Part shown: positions 10,733 to 22,100 of the stretch, piece after piece
How positions within the stretch are numbered: position 1 is the stretch's first letter
How the letters are laid out: each line of letters opens with the position of its first letter
From: Siphonodentalium dalli
Lineage: Eukaryota > Mollusca > Scaphopoda > Gadilida > Siphonodentaliidae
Length of the DNA stretch: 64,000 bases
Reading direction: 5' to 3'
Assembly (NCBI GenBank): GCA_032622095.1
Contig: CP136062.1
Span: 57,488,420-57,552,419 of the forward strand
Notes under the pieces: generated by a model
The model's database searches: none
What the model was told of the DNA's origin: nothing
The model's input: only the letters and a program-made list of their open reading frames with translations
Translations under genes and position numbers: made by a program

Positions 10733-11155
10733 TCACAAGAAAAGTGGATAAGGGATCTTTATGAACTCAAATCCATCATCTTGGTCCATCTCACGAAACA
10801 CAAGCGTACCCTCGATGAGAGATGGGAATATACCTTTCGGTACACTCACATCCTTCAATGGGGATACGTCTAATCTTTTTTCTTTTTCTCTCTCCAAAGC
10901 CTGAGCTTTCTCTGTAGAAGGGTTGCCGCTATCATGAGCAACATATCTGTTGTGCCAAGCCATTCGATGTGTTTTATCTTGTATCCGTTGAACAGCGTAG
11001 GGTTGGAAGCCCACGCTGTACAGACACGAGTGAAAAGTTCAAAGAACTTCACCTGTGCCATACACTGCCCAGGAAAGGGTCTTCCACACCACTATGTCCC
11101 TCGGGGCCGATACACGGGGTGACTCTGACATAAGATCAGTAGCAGCGTATTCCAT
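10733..11155 (-). pseudogene. Polinton accessory gene A1 (unknown function, about 140 codons)
   Basis: The reading frame starts MEYAATDLMSE at 11155 and ends GFEFIKIPYPLFL at 10733, but needs a frame change. The first frame stops at about 11040 and the body continues in other frames. Total length with stop is 423 nt. It resembles gene A2 at 24375-24798 on the opposite strand: both begin M-(E/D)-Y, share VWKTLS / IWKSLS followed by an FF pair, and end with a G(F/Y)-x-(F/V)-(I/L)-K-I segment. I do not recognise the family. The gene has a TATA-containing promoter module (11183-11276) and a histone-type 3' end, so it was built as a short intronless gene. It could be a virus early or regulatory gene; that is inference. 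Confidence 0.65.
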
Positions 11156-11182
11156 CGTGGAGAAATGATATACTCTAAATGG

Positions 11183-11276
11183 GATTTATTATATGTAAAA
11201 CGCGCGGGCGTCGTTTGACGACGTCATTGTGTTTTTGTACAAAATTTCCCCGAACGTCAATTCAAATGTGTTGCTT
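11183..11276 (-). promoter_or_regulatory. Promoter of A1 with palindromic TGACGTCGT module
   Basis: Reading the minus strand toward A1: a block around CACATTTGAATTGACGTTCG (11270-11251) also occurs upstream of A2. Next comes TGACGTCGTCAAACGACG (11225-11208), also found upstream of gene B, then CGCGTTTTACATATAATAAA, whose TATA-like part is at 11195-11183. The ATG follows about 30 nt later. The TGACGTCG core resembles CRE/ATF sites. Confidence 0.6.
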
Positions 11277-11370
11277 TTTGGTGAATTAAGATCTTCATCG
11301 ACATTGCCGAAGACGACCTTTAAAAAACAGACACTGTTTTTCAACAACATAACTTTTATGTTTTAATTAA

Positions 11371-11563
11371 GAATCAATATATTTACAACTGATCATGAAT
11401 TTATCATATTCACAATCAATCATTGGTAATGCAATGAACATATTTTATATTTGGTAATACATTTCATCAATAATTAACAATCAATATAATTACAATTGAT
11501 TATGATTTTAACATATTTACAATCAATAATTGGCAATGAACACATTTCATCAATAATGAAATT
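11371..11563. repeat. AT-rich tandem duplication, about 100 bp per copy
   Basis: Two imperfect copies contain AATCAATAT..ATTTACAA, TTGGTAAT or TTGGCAAT, and CATTTCATCAATAAT. They lie just beyond the protease stop and could supply its 3' UTR. I see no poly(A) signal that I would commit to. Confidence 0.6.
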
Positions 11564-12081
11564 CACAGTAAGTCTTACAAGTTTGTGAAATACATGTTTT
11601 GGGTAATGTTTCTGATTCTTTTCGTAAGGGCTCATAGTTTCTATGAAACCAATCAAATACTTTTCTATCATTTTTGTAGTAGTCACCATCCAAATTCATT
11701 TCAACTAATACTTTTATACCATATCCGCTTTTCAAGAAATGTAGAGCATATGTGCAGTAGTTACCGCACACGTTTGTACCGCGATGTTGAAACCGCCCAA
11801 CGTTTATTTTACATTCAACCGAATTTCTTTGAATAAATGATTTGATATATTTATCAATAGCTGGTATCCCAAAGGAATCGAAATATGTTGCAATGTTTCC
11901 ATTGAAGAAAATTGCAACCCAGTGTTCTCCTGGTTTTTTCTGACCTGTGTGTATTTACTATGTATGCTTTTACATGATGCGGTTTCTCGTATGGTAACTG
12001 ATATTTTGCACACACCACACCATACAATGAGCAGAGGTAGGATGATTTGTCTAGTATATGCTGAAGTTCGCTAGTGTTCAT
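11550..12081 (-). pseudogene. PRO: Polinton cysteine protease (adenain/Ulp1-like)
   Basis: This is the maturation protease that, in Polintons and adenoviruses, cleaves capsid precursors. It starts MNTSELQHIL at 12081, as this family usually does. The expected catalytic residues are visible: His in EHWVA (near 11930), an acidic residue in FDSFG (near 11880), and the nucleophile Cys in NVCGNYC (near 11770). About 177 codons, a normal length. Only one frame change is needed, at a T-rich run near 11940; from there to the stop one frame is open. This is the best-preserved core gene. The break at a homopolymer could be a sequencing error rather than decay. The start lies 16 nt after the upstream small gene, consistent with a compact late cluster. 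Confidence 0.85.
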
Positions 12082-12097
12082 CTTCGTAGTATTTTTT

Positions 12098-12319
12098 TTA
12101 CTTTTTCACACCACAAGTCAACAAAAACCGAATTGGATGATCTATTTTACATCCTTCACAATTGAGTGTCACTTCTTTTGAAATTTGATTTTGTATTTCA
12201 TGAACGAAACATTTCTCAAAAGTTTTCCGAACTTTGTCAATGATAGGAACACAATATGGAATGAAATCGAGTTCTCCAACTTGCAGTCTCGATTTTTCCT
12301 CCAAATGCAATCCATCCAT
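12098..12319 (-). pseudogene. Small conserved Polinton Cys/His protein
   Basis: 73-aa frame between the capsid and protease genes, starting 4 nt after the capsid stop. Its C-terminal part holds CEGCKIDHP, a C-x2-C-x3-H signature I associate with a small protein of unknown role often found beside Polinton capsid genes. The last residues after IDHP look out of frame, so a frameshift near 12130 is likely. Function unknown; a metal-binding capsid accessory factor is a guess. Confidence 0.55.
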
Positions 12320-12323
12320 GCTT

Positions 12324-13618
12324 TTAATAATCTGTTATTATTTCTCGCAAACTGTTGATTTCAATTTGATTATAAAACTTAGCATATACTATCACGTTGA
12401 TCACTGAAACTAGAGCTACAGCAAACTGAAGCTCTAACCTTAATTTACCGGTTTTTATAGGATGCAAATGTCCTTCCTCTGCCCCTTGGTCAGGTGTGAG
12501 GTCGTACCCACAGAAACAATAACGAATCATGTATTTTTCGAGATTCAAACCAAAGGACTTGTTTTTTTCCAAACATACCGAAGACTGATACAGTGATAAA
12601 TAAGATCTTAGGCATTGTTCTGGTGTAAAGTTTGGTTCAAATGGTCGTTATGAATGGTATGCCCGTCCTGACTAACTTCAAGCTTTTTCAGATTGAAGTG
12701 TTGGAAATGGAATGGGTTCGTTTCAATGTCACCATTCGTATCTTTGTTTAATACCAAGCCTATGAAAAGTCTCTTTGGCAATTGTCCTTGAAAATGGTGA
12801 TCTTCAATTTTTTATCTAAGCCCTGCACCAATAGTGAATGTTTTCACTTCAACTCTTCTAATCGGTATTTTCATATTTCTCTGTATTCTTGTTTGATTCA
12901 AGTTATTTGCTACTACTGGCATCAGCGTAATTGTACGAACATTAAAAACTGCCGTTTCAAACACTATTTTTCCTTCGTCTTGACCAATTAAAGAGAATTT
13001 TGGATTCGCTCTATTGAGACGAATTCTTATCTCAATTCCATTTGGTAAGTATTTCTCTTGTAGAAATATATCTGTGTGTAAACGACCACACAATTCTATT
13101 GTTTTACTACCTGCTATGTTGCTTGGCGAGATTTCAATCCATCATTATGACCAGCTTTAGTGCTTTCGGTGAACTGTTTAGCGGTATCTGGATACCACAT
13201 TTCTAGTGCGGCAAGTTGATTTCTTTACATTCACCAGAATAAGCCAAGAGATTTTCCATGTTGGCTCGATAGGATAGGTATCTCCGTTCGCCGTTACAAG
13301 TTTGTTATTTAGGTAAATATCGATACTACTGAACAAGCTATGGAAAAAGTTGTTAATAGGCGCAATTTCAGTAGCATCAACCAAGTCTGTTCCATATTCT
13401 TTTGTGATTTTGAATTTCAGGTACAAATATGATTGATTCACATCTGTCCATTTTTCAGTTTGAGGCGGAATTACAAATTCTATCGGTGCGGAATTATTCA
13501 AAGAGCTTATCGGGTGATGTTCTATCCATTGTGATTCCAACACCATTGTCATTGTTGGTGGAACATCAGAAGCATCTAACTCGGACTTGCTGCATTCGCA
13601 TGATCCATTTAGCATCAT
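12324..13618 (-). pseudogene. MCP: Polinton major capsid protein (double jelly-roll)
   Basis: The N-terminal part (13618-13270) reads CSKSELDASDVPPT, QWIEHHPISSL, IEFVIPP, and NFFHSLFSSIDIYLNNKLV, which is the characteristic start of Polinton hexon-like capsid proteins. The C-terminal end (12572-12324) has YDLTPDQ, a GKLRLELQFA strand and a VNVIVYA strand, as in the family. Full length would be about 430 codons. At least three frame changes are needed (near 13270, between 13180 and 13100, and near 12700), so it is broken. It starts 6 nt after the pVI-like gene. In working elements it forms the trimeric capsid building block. Confidence 0.9.
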
Positions 13619-13623
13619 CGTGA

Positions 13624-14005
13624 TTAATCAAATATATCGAGAGATCGTTTTGATTTCTTTACAGGTGTTTTAATGGACTTACTTCTAACTCGTTTGCGAG
13701 AAGAATGATTTTTTCAAAGACAGCAATGATCTATTTATGCGTTTTGGTGTTGATATTTTCTTTATTGTTTCCCTTCCATAAGATTTCAATGCTTCTTTCC
13801 CTTGTTTCATAAATACTTCTTTCGGACTTTTACCACGCTGAGTGATATCTTTGACTGCAGCAAGTCCATGCTTGGGTACTTGTTGTTTAGCAATCTGACC
13901 AATATGTTTTAGAAACGGTACTACTGTTCTCATTGCAGATTTGAATAGTGAACCAATTCCATTTCCATACTGTATAGGTACACCTCTATACACGGGGATC
14001 ATCAT
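13624..14005 (-). pseudogene. Polinton pVI-like minor virion protein
   Basis: Starts MIPVYRGVPIQYGNGIGSLF at 14004, with an amphipathic helix-like stretch and a K-rich body, as in the small protein found between penton and capsid genes in Polintons, often compared with adenovirus pVI. One frame is open to 13685. A one-base change in an A-run near 13707 would reach a strongly basic tail (RKRVRSKS, VKKSKRS) ending at 13624, 5 nt before the capsid start. I favour that longer end because the spacing fits the cluster. Probable role: capsid interior or membrane-active protein, by analogy. Confidence 0.7.
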
Positions 14006-14064
14006 AAATACAAATTACTTCGGCGTCGGAAATGCAACGTTACCATAGACTTTCCACCAACAAA

Positions 14065-14819
14065 CTAAATTGGTTTGCCAGTATCACCAGATATATACAC
14101 ATTTATGGTATCAAAGTTGGACTTTGATACTGGTACATAATGTAAGTTTTGGAATTCATGCTTGATATGTTGACCATCATGTATTTGTTTACTCTCGAAT
14201 GATGTCACTCGTAATGTCGGTGCCTGAACATCACTAACAATTGTATAATCAGCAATGTCAGAATAAACAAACAATTGATTATGATCTGCATTTAAATCAA
14301 CTCCATATATGGAAATGTTATCGAAGGAGTAGCACTCTCTGATTCTGTTCTGTAACCAAGTTTATCCAAAAGAGCTCTGGGGAGTACAAGACCTACTTTG
14401 GTATAACTATTGGTTGAAATTTTAACTCATTGTTGTGCTTTGGAATATTCGAATTCGAATTCCAGTTCTGGAATCAACGTGCTCACTGTACTATCAATTA
14501 CACCTTGAATTGTATCTGTCAAATGTGCTGGACCAGAATATGCTCCTTCTGGTATTTTTAATTCTATACCATTTTCTGGTTTTGAAATTACTACATCACT
14601 TATTGGTAACTTGTGCAGGTATTGTACAATTCTTGGAACAGAAGTTTTTATTTTTATTATGCAAGCATCTCCAATACTGTTGTATGTTTCTGATGGTACA
14701 ATTAGTTCAACCATTGCAACTTCCCAAAGCTATTTATCAATATGTATGGTTTTTGGTAATTTCACTGTGAAACAACATTGTGAGTTGGCTGGGTAAAGTG
14801 ACACTGAACTATCACTCAT
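14065..14819 (-). pseudogene. Polinton penton (minor capsid) protein
   Basis: Starts MSDSSVSLYPANSQ at 14819. A beta-rich N-terminus with FTVKLPKTI and LWEVAMVEL follows, then the C-terminal signature FVYSDIAD, DVQAPTLRV, YVPVS and INVYISGDTGKPI at 14280-14065. These are the landmarks of the Polinton penton. About 250 codons. Breaks: an in-frame TAG near 14735, an in-frame TGA at 14427, and a frameshift near 14325. Two nonsense codons in otherwise clean sequence argue for true decay. It would form the capsid vertices. Confidence 0.85.
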
Positions 14820-15110
14820 GAGAGTTATGTAGAATTAATTCATTTTATCTCAGTATTTTTCAATAATTTCAGTCCAGGTGTTGGTAGAATATAACATAGA
14901 GAGCTACTTAGAAGAATAAGCCACAATTCTTTGTTTGCGCTCTGGATACTAATGTGTACAATTGATGTAATTATTATGGTATAAATAATAATTATCTGCG
15001 TGAAGTAGGTGACTTGGTTCTTAGCAACTTTTTCACCACAGATCTAAAATTGTGATGGTTCATTGAGATTAATTGAATCTGAGTGATTTTGCGACATGAT
15101 AAATTCTGTT

Positions 15111-16170
15111 TTATAATAAATTTGAAGCTGGGATCCAACTGTCAAACTTTTTTGGGTATCCAAGCCAATTAACTTTAATTTCTTTTCCTGTTTTACCACC
15201 CACTCTCCTCGTTCTTCTATCAATAACTGATTCTATTTCATACACCTTACTGTCCTTTATATGTTGGATTTCATGTTTGTAGAATGATTCATCAATCTCT
15301 TCACCATCACGATCAGAAACTTTGTATGTGATTGGATTAGTTTTACAAATTTTATCAACTTTGAAAATTTCACGCTTACAGTTTGGTAAATAACCCTTTT
15401 CAAATGGTTTTTGTTGATATGAACCAAGTCACCCACTTTCAGTGTAGATTTTCCTTTTTTAATTCCTGTTCCATATAGATTTTTTGGAAATTTCAGCATC
15501 AGTTTTCAAAGTAACTTCCCACGGTTTCGATTTTATGCTACGGTGATAACTGTTGCTGTAAGAATCGACTAGGGGATTGTAAAACATCAATATATCTTGG
15601 AAGTTTTATTGTGTGTGCAATACTTTCACATACCAGTTTTTAAAGTTCTTTGAAATCGCTCAAAAATACTTGCTTGTGAAGAAATGAATGCTGTCTGGTC
15701 GCAGAAATTAAAAAAACTTTTTATTTTTGAATTCAGAGCCTTTATCAGCTTGAAACGATTTTGGTTTACGTTTTGAAGATTTCAAAATTTCCTGAATGAT
15801 TCGATCAATGTTTGTCCAGATTTATCGTGGATTGGCAGTACCCACGCAAATTTGAAAAAACGTCTATCCCACGCAACAGCTACCTGTAATTATCATTATG
15901 TTTTTTCAAATTCTGAAGAACAGCTGAATCTTCCTGCCATTGAATATCAATTCCAGCTTCAACAGTCTTTCTACGTTGGAATTTTCGAATTATTGGTTTA
16001 TGTAAAGTATATGTCGACTGGCCTTGCAACCATTTCTTCACTTCTATGAGTTTTATTATTTTATTTTGCTTTTACGCTTCATCAAAAAGCTTCTTTACAC
16101 CGCCATAACTTCCAACTTTCTTTGGATTAAAGAAAATTTTAGATAACTGTTCATCTAGTATGGATCCCAT
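15111..16170 (-). pseudogene. INT: Polinton retroviral-type integrase
   Basis: It starts with ILDEQLSKIFFNPKKVGSYG, the usual N-terminus, and a zinc-binding-like region. Catalytic landmarks of the DDE core are visible: WQED near 15929, ADKGSEF near 15745, and FERFQRTLK near 15655. The segment between the last two fits a DD35E arrangement. The C-terminal part has a GDLVHI strand and a chromodomain-like end (VNWLGYPKKFDSWIPASNLL, near 15140). About 350 codons. Many stops and shifts occur, so only fragments of 60-80 codons are open. In intact elements this enzyme inserts the DNA and makes short target duplications. Confidence 0.88.
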
Positions 16171-16201
16171 TGTGTTTTTCTGTTTTTAATACCCGTTGGT
16201 G

Positions 16202-16888
16202 TCAACACCTATCTGCTATTTTAGTTTTTGAATGTCTTGCTTTTATACCTTTCACTGGTGTAAATCGATGTGAATCAAATCGTTTTTGTTTTATGCTCTG
16301 TACCGGAGTTTCAAAATTATTATCTGAATCATTTTTCAAATGATTTTTAATCCAAAGCCAACGGTTTCTGTTCCCTACAAAATCTTGAGGTACATTAAGT
16401 TTGCTCAATCCTTGTGAAAAGGTTTCCCAACCTGTTGGTTCGAAACCTTTTCTTTGTCGTACAATATCATTGAGGAGATCAACAATATTTGATTCTCTAA
16501 TAACTTTTTCACCATATGTTAATTGTCCATGATCATCAAACTTCATTTTCGGTTGTTTTGAAATCAGTTGTAAAAGTTTTTCAGCTTTTTTTCTCATCTT
16601 TAACGGAATACTTTCTAGCACATCCCTATGATTAGTTGTTGTTCTGTTTTCGGGGCTGAAATAGCTCTAACTGATTTTTGAGAAGTTTTCAATTTGTGCA
16701 AAGTTGTACCATATAATTGAACCATCTCGGATTCTGACAAATTTTGATCAGACTGAATTCAATTCTCTGCTTAGTTTGAAACATTTGTATTTTCAGGATT
16801 AGGTGGTAATTTCGGATTAGTTAAGACATATTCTCCATTTTTTAATGTCATCCAACATTTTGAAGGGAACAGCGACCATTTTCTTCAT
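16202..16888 (-). pseudogene. Conserved Polinton minor protein (PTG-type C-terminal domain)
   Basis: Begins MKKMVAVPFKMLDD (16888) and ends at 16202. The 139-codon open part (16621-16202) contains KAEKLLQLI, LTYGEKVIRESNIVDLLNDI and GFEPTGWETFSQGLSKLNVP. I recognise this pattern from a widespread Polinton protein of unclear role, sometimes compared with adenovirus pIIIa. The N-terminal third is broken by shifts near 16820 and stops near 16760. The tail is basic (KGIKARHSKTK). It ends 31 nt before the integrase start. Confidence 0.65.
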
Positions 16889-16890
16889 GT

Positions 16891-17234
16891 TTAACCACGA
16901 AGTATTTCAGCGACTGCTTTACCAATCAATGGTGCTAGCATAAGAAGTGGTAAAAATCCTCCTTTTTGGTATAAAATGTTTTTTTTTTCGTTTCAAAGAT
17001 GTTGATCTGCTTGCAAGTTCTCTGAGGTGTCTACACATCGGACGAAGTTTGCGCTTCTGAGCTTCTGTTAGTTTAACATTGCATTTAAAAATATTTTTAC
17101 AGCATTCTGACAGGCAATCAATCACTTTCTTTGGGGCATCTTTTATCATTTTTTTTTCGAAAATGAGTTGGTGCCTGATTCATAGCCATTACAAAACTAC
17201 CATATTTTTTAATCAGTGGAGTTTTTTTCGCCAT
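16891..17234 (-). pseudogene. Small basic Polinton virion protein with GGFLP tail (copy 1)
   Basis: Starts MAKKTPLIKKYGSFV at 17234. After a homopolymer frame change near 17155 it continues IKDAPKKVIDCL, NVKLTEAQKRKLRP, LKRKKK. After a second change in an A-run near 16980 it ends in a hydrophobic KGGFLPLLMLAPLIG segment. The LT-x-AQK-x-K-L block followed by a Gly-rich hydrophobic tail is a hallmark of a small Polinton protein likened to adenovirus core peptides. It stops 2 nt before the next start. Both breaks fall in runs of nine or more A/T, where sequencing error is possible. Confidence 0.7.
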
Positions 17235-17276
17235 CTTTACTCTTCAACAGTTGAATGTCAAATGACTGAATTACCT

Positions 17277-17815
17277 TTAAGTTTTATGTTTATTAAAATT
17301 ACGATCAAATGCCATCAAAGCTAATTTTGATGGTTTTGAAAGATTCATAATTTTTGAGTATCGTTGAACCAACGGGTAAAGATCTGCTTCTTGAACTGAT
17401 GGAATTGGTTGAGGACCATTATAGTTGAGTGGTTGAAATCTAGCAAATGTAGAATTTAATCCAGCAGAATTTACTCTAGCTGGAGTAGCTCGCTGTGCAA
17501 TTGTAGAATTTACTCTAACTGGACTAGCTCGCTGTGCAATTGTAGAATTTACTGTAGTAGCATTTACTCTATTTGGACTAACTATCTGTGTAATTATGTT
17601 GTCTGAGAAGACTTCTGATCAAAACTCCACCGAGAAATCCACCTCCACCAGTTTTTAAAAGAATTATCTTTTTCGAATTGATATGGGTTCTACTGTCAGC
17701 TATTTTTTGTGTTTTTGTAAAAATGTTTTGGTCTCTTTTGGAAGTTTGAAACGATTATCAAGAATTAATTGAGCGATAGTCGAAAATACACTCAAGACTG
17801 CTTCATGCGACTCCA
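17277..17815 (-). pseudogene. Gly-rich hydrophobic Polinton protein with NST repeats
   Basis: Fragments in order: VFSTIAQLILDNRFKLPKET, then LLKTGGGGFLGGVLIRSLLR (a hydrophobic Gly-rich segment like the one in the gene at 16891), then imperfect repeats of RVNSTIAQRA, then FQPLNYNGPQPIPSVQEADL and a basic end. Frame changes near 17690 and 17600. The start is not clear. The N-terminal part may be a second relative of the GGFL protein, and the tail could belong to another small virion gene fused by frame decay. No function assigned. Confidence 0.5.
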
Positions 17816-17845
17816 AATGAAAATATTATGTTGATACACTTATCT

Positions 17846-18492
17846 TTATACCAATGAATATATTACCGCACTTCGATCGTCATTTGTGAGCCAGCGATGG
17901 AAAATATCAGTTCTAATTCTCAACGATTTATCCGTTTTTTGATGAAAATCGAGTAGTAAATAACCATAATGGTTGAAGTTGCATCATTATATGCTTGCAC
18001 TAAATGAGGTATTTGCATTTGAGAGGCAAGAATATTTATTTAACCTTTATCACGCACACTTTGAAATAGTACCATGTAATGTGCATTTAAACTCAAAGTT
18101 CTACTCGCTTTAGAATTCTGAAACAGGTTTTGGGTTATGTAAATAACAGATGTATTCTGCAATGTCCTTTTCTTGTAAACCACAACATAATTTTTCTTCA
18201 TCTTTATCACCTAACATGTCATCAAAAACGATGAGGTGCGGTAAGTCTGTGTCATCGACAAGTTCATTGTCATCATCCAGTATTCCTTTTATAAATTGGT
18301 ATTGTGAAATTCTTGCATCTGACTATATGTATTTTGCCATTCTTTGTAACATCAAACGACTTTGTATGGAACAAGTTTGAACAAGTCATCTTTATATACG
18401 ATTAATTTCTTAACAAATTCTGTTTTACCACAACCACTTGGTCCCGATATGAAAATGATACAGGGATGTTTGAACAACAATGATTCGTCCAT
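17846..18492 (-). pseudogene. Polinton FtsK/HerA-type genome-packaging ATPase
   Basis: Start chosen at MDESLLFKHP (18492). Walker A GPSGCGKTEF lies at about 18447-18421, Walker B LPHLIVFDDM near 18235, and downstream sensor landmarks SRTLSLNAHY, QSVRDKGQINILASQM and DATS near 18110-17980. It ends in a DFHQKTDKSLRIRTDIF block before the stop at 17846. About 215 codons, close to the family size. Frame changes occur near 18350, 18120, 18030 and 17960. It would drive DNA into the capsid. The locus at 62897-63991 carries a homologous C-terminal part. Confidence 0.85.
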
Positions 18493-18523
18493 CTTTACCC
18501 TGAGACAGATCATGTAAGACTGT

Positions 18524-19123
18524 TTAGGATTGTTCGGAATCAACCTTTTTTATTTTTAAAGAAGAATCACCATAACTCCAGATTATTCCAAATGTCGAAA
18601 TGAGTTCATTATCTAAGTCTGAAATAGGTCTAATGGTTTTTACAATATAATCCAAAGACACTTTTTCTTTAAGTAACTTTTCCACAGTGACAATTGCACA
18701 TGGTTCTCGGAGAATAATGTATCCATATATTCTTGTAACCTCTTCGAATTTCAAAGTTTTTTCATTGAGAATCCTGTCTTGATATTCAGCAAAGCGAGCA
18801 AAGTTATTTTCAACTAATTCACGAATTTCGTTTATTTTGTTTTTAGGAACACCATGAAATATCCAATAATCTGAAAAGAGTTGATCCAATATATCCATTA
18901 AGAAATCAGTTTCAAATTCTGATCTCTCAATCAAACATCTCAATCGGCTCTGCCCCTCAGAGAAATTTCCGTTCAGCAATGTCTGCATTATAATCTTACT
19001 TTCCCTCAAAAACCAAGTTTGTTTAAGTTCTCGTTTGATTTCTTGATCCGTTTTTGACATTTCGATCAATTTATTAAATTTTTTCAAAAGCATCGCTGCT
19101 GGTAAAACATCAATTCCATTCAT
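18524..19123 (-). CDS. Unknown Polinton ORF, intact (about 199 aa)
   Basis: The only uninterrupted gene of the core block. The start is set at MNGIDVLPAAMLLKKF (19123), overlapping the end of PolB by 14 nt, a typical coupled arrangement; the frame is open upstream to 19198 but that part overlaps PolB code. Charged, mostly helical-looking protein with few cysteines. No Walker, zinc or catalytic motif seen. It lies between PolB and the packaging ATPase. That it survived without stops while its neighbours did not is notable but could be chance over 600 nt. Function unknown. Confidence 0.55.
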   Translation of the reverse strand: MNGIDVLPAAMLLKKFNKLIEMSKTDQEIKRELKQTWFLRESKIIMQTLLNGNFSEGQSRLRCLIERSEFETDFLMDILDQLFSDYWIFHGVPKNKINEIRELVENNFARFAEYQDRILNEKTLKFEEVTRIYGYIILREPCAIVTVEKLLKEKVSLDYIVKTIRPISDLDNELISTFGIIWSYGDSSLKIKKVDSEQS

Positions 19124-22100
19124 AAGGAGTTGTGTTGTATTCACCCACAACAAGTCGTTTGGTGTACACAGATCGGAATGTTTTTGTTTGCTCTTCACTA
19201 ATTACTTCTCGGTTCTTTGTGCGTTTAATTATGCATGGATAGTTTATGACACGTTGAAAGATTGACCGGTCATTAACACAGTCAACCATTGAATGAAAAT
19301 TTACTTGCTGTTTAGTTTTATAATCCAGAGTGATACCCTTGACCTCACATACATATTTTATGACACCATCTTTCACGTACTGATATCCATAATGTTTTGG
19401 TCCTAACCCTACAAAGTTTATGATTTTAGCATCCGGATGTTCATCAGTCCATTTACCAAGGTAGCTGTCTTCGGTTTTGATATTTTCTTTTTCTGGATCG
19501 AAAATATACATACAGCTATCGGTGTCGAAATACAACACCCTATCTTGGAGTTTTTCTACATTGGTAGATGGATGTGGTTCTATAATAGCGGTTTTATTTT
19601 CATAGCTGAATAAAATGAATTTATCATGTTCAAAAATGTCAACTGCTTTGACGGTGATATATTTATCAGTTAGTAATTCAAAATATTTGGATGGTTCTGA
19701 GATATATTCAGTTTTAGTAAGAATATTATTTTGTGCATTTTTCCCCATATGCAATTTATCATTAATTTTGCGCACTGGCAGAGTCCTGGTTTTTTCTCGA
19801 TTTTTTCTTTTTCAAGTTTTATACCTTCAAACTCATAATAATCATTAATGTATTTATCTTTATTTTCTTCACTTTTAACAGAATTTGGATATCCACTTGC
19901 TTCTTGTTTAATTTTTAGGTGTTTATAAATGTAATCCCTGTATACTTTGTCCGACCACTCAGTCCAATGCCAAACTTGATACACTTCCAGAATTTGGTAA
20001 CCAATTCTATTGCTCTGAATAATTATACATGCGTCCAAACTCCAACTAAAGCACGCTGTTCAGTTTTACGACTACACTGTCCACTTTCGTTTTCTGCACA
20101 AGTTTTACACAATGTATATATCATTTTGTTATTACAGTGGATCGGTAGCACTGGATTGTACAATTTATTTGGAGGTGAAACTTTGCATTCAATGAGTCCT
20201 TTGTATGACTTGATGTCTCCTGTTTGTTCCTGACTTAGAATTGTAGGATGGCCAAGAGGGTTATCCCTCTATTTATTCACACTAGGATACAAACTGCATA
20301 TATCAACATATATTATTTCCTGTCTAGATTTTGGTTCTATTTCATGATACAATTTTAGAGCATTAGTCCTGCCACCAAATAATGCTTCCCTTGGTTTAAT
20401 TGGATCTTGTTGCAAATATAATTGATCCATAGTTTGTTTTAAATTCTTGTCTTCTTTACAGTTATTGTCCAGGTCATGTTCCCAGATGCATATTAATTTG
20501 CATCCCAAGCTTTTGATTTCAGTTTCCGTTTTTATTGTTTTTTTATACAATTCATGCATTGTTATATTACTGTATGGGTTTCGGTGGTTTCTATCTGTAT
20601 AGCTAGTAGGACAGCCATGAACAAAGCACCCATACATTGCATACACTGTGGTTGATTCTGCATGATAACCATCAACAAAATGTGTGTCTATTTTAACTTC
20701 ACCACCATTTAAAGCATGTTTTATGTTTATATTTTGTTTTGTAGCAATGTATTGTAGTCATCGAATTGCTTTTATTGAAAATTTACACGCTTGTGGATAT
20801 CCAGCATTTGAAATAATACCTAGAGAATTCTCTGGTAATTAATTTTTTCTCCATGCAAGGTTTCATGTTTGAGCTAATGTTATTGCTTCCTGGAATTGAT
20901 CTATTTGATCAGTTTCCATTACACATAGTCTGAATTTGCCACATCCACGTCTTAAAATGTCTACATCTGATTTACAATACTTTTGAATTTCTTTTTGGAA
21001 ATAAAAAATATCATCACCCCTAGCTTCGTACCATTTCAGAAATTATTCCCTATTTTCCTCAGACATGATTTCAGGTTTATAGTATTTTTTGTCTAGATAT
21101 GGTCCTACGTAATTCTAAAAGTCCTGTGTATTTGTCCAATGTGGAAAATAACCTTTAGCCATTTCTTCAAGTTGGAATGTTTTTGGAAATTTAGATAATG
21201 CCATTTGGATGAAACCCAATGAATCGATTACTCTAACACCATTACATTGTAAACTCAGTATTTTGTTACCATTCATAATAACATTAGGTTTTGAATTTCC
21301 ATTGTTCACCAAGTAATGTAAGAGGAACTGACTATCGTAGCCTCTTGCACTGTGAGCAATACATGTTGTGCCTTTATGGTCGTTGGTGTAAAACAACCAT
21401 TTACAAAATCTTTCCAATACATTTTCACCTTTAAAAACATATTCTCTATTTGACAATACAGAATCACATGAATTGCATATTTCATCAATGGGTTTACATA
21501 TACAATATTTACAAGCAGTTTGTGCAACACAAAAGTTGGGTATATGAACACCAGTATCGTGTTGACATTCAAAATTAAAAAAATATGAATGGTACCTTTA
21601 CTTCTTTCTGTGTTTCTTTCTTATCGTACTGTTGAATATGACATATGTGTTCTGATGGAACAATTTCCTTATAGTATTTGCACTTCTTTGTTCCCGAACA
21701 GATATGTCTTTTCTCCTTTCGTGTGACGATTTCAACCCCGCATTTCTGGCATTTGTGTATCATATCACAAATAGTTTTGTCTTGTTTTGGTGACTTTTTC
21801 AAATGATTGTCGAGACATCGTTTACTTCTAAAAGTCCTCTTACATTTGATGCAGTGTATTCATCGTTCAAAGGGACATATCTGACCCTCGAAACACATAC
21901 ACTTGTATGGACATAAATGATAAACTCTGCTGTTCGAACCGACATCACAGTGTTCACAGTAATAAGCACATCCAAGGAATCCTGTGACAGTTGTGATCAC
22001 ATTGTTGTCATTGTGGCTGTCATTGAAATATAGATGGACCACTTTACTTTATTTCCCAACTGGTGGTGGTTGAAAAAGAAAGCCTTCGTCAGCAAATTGA

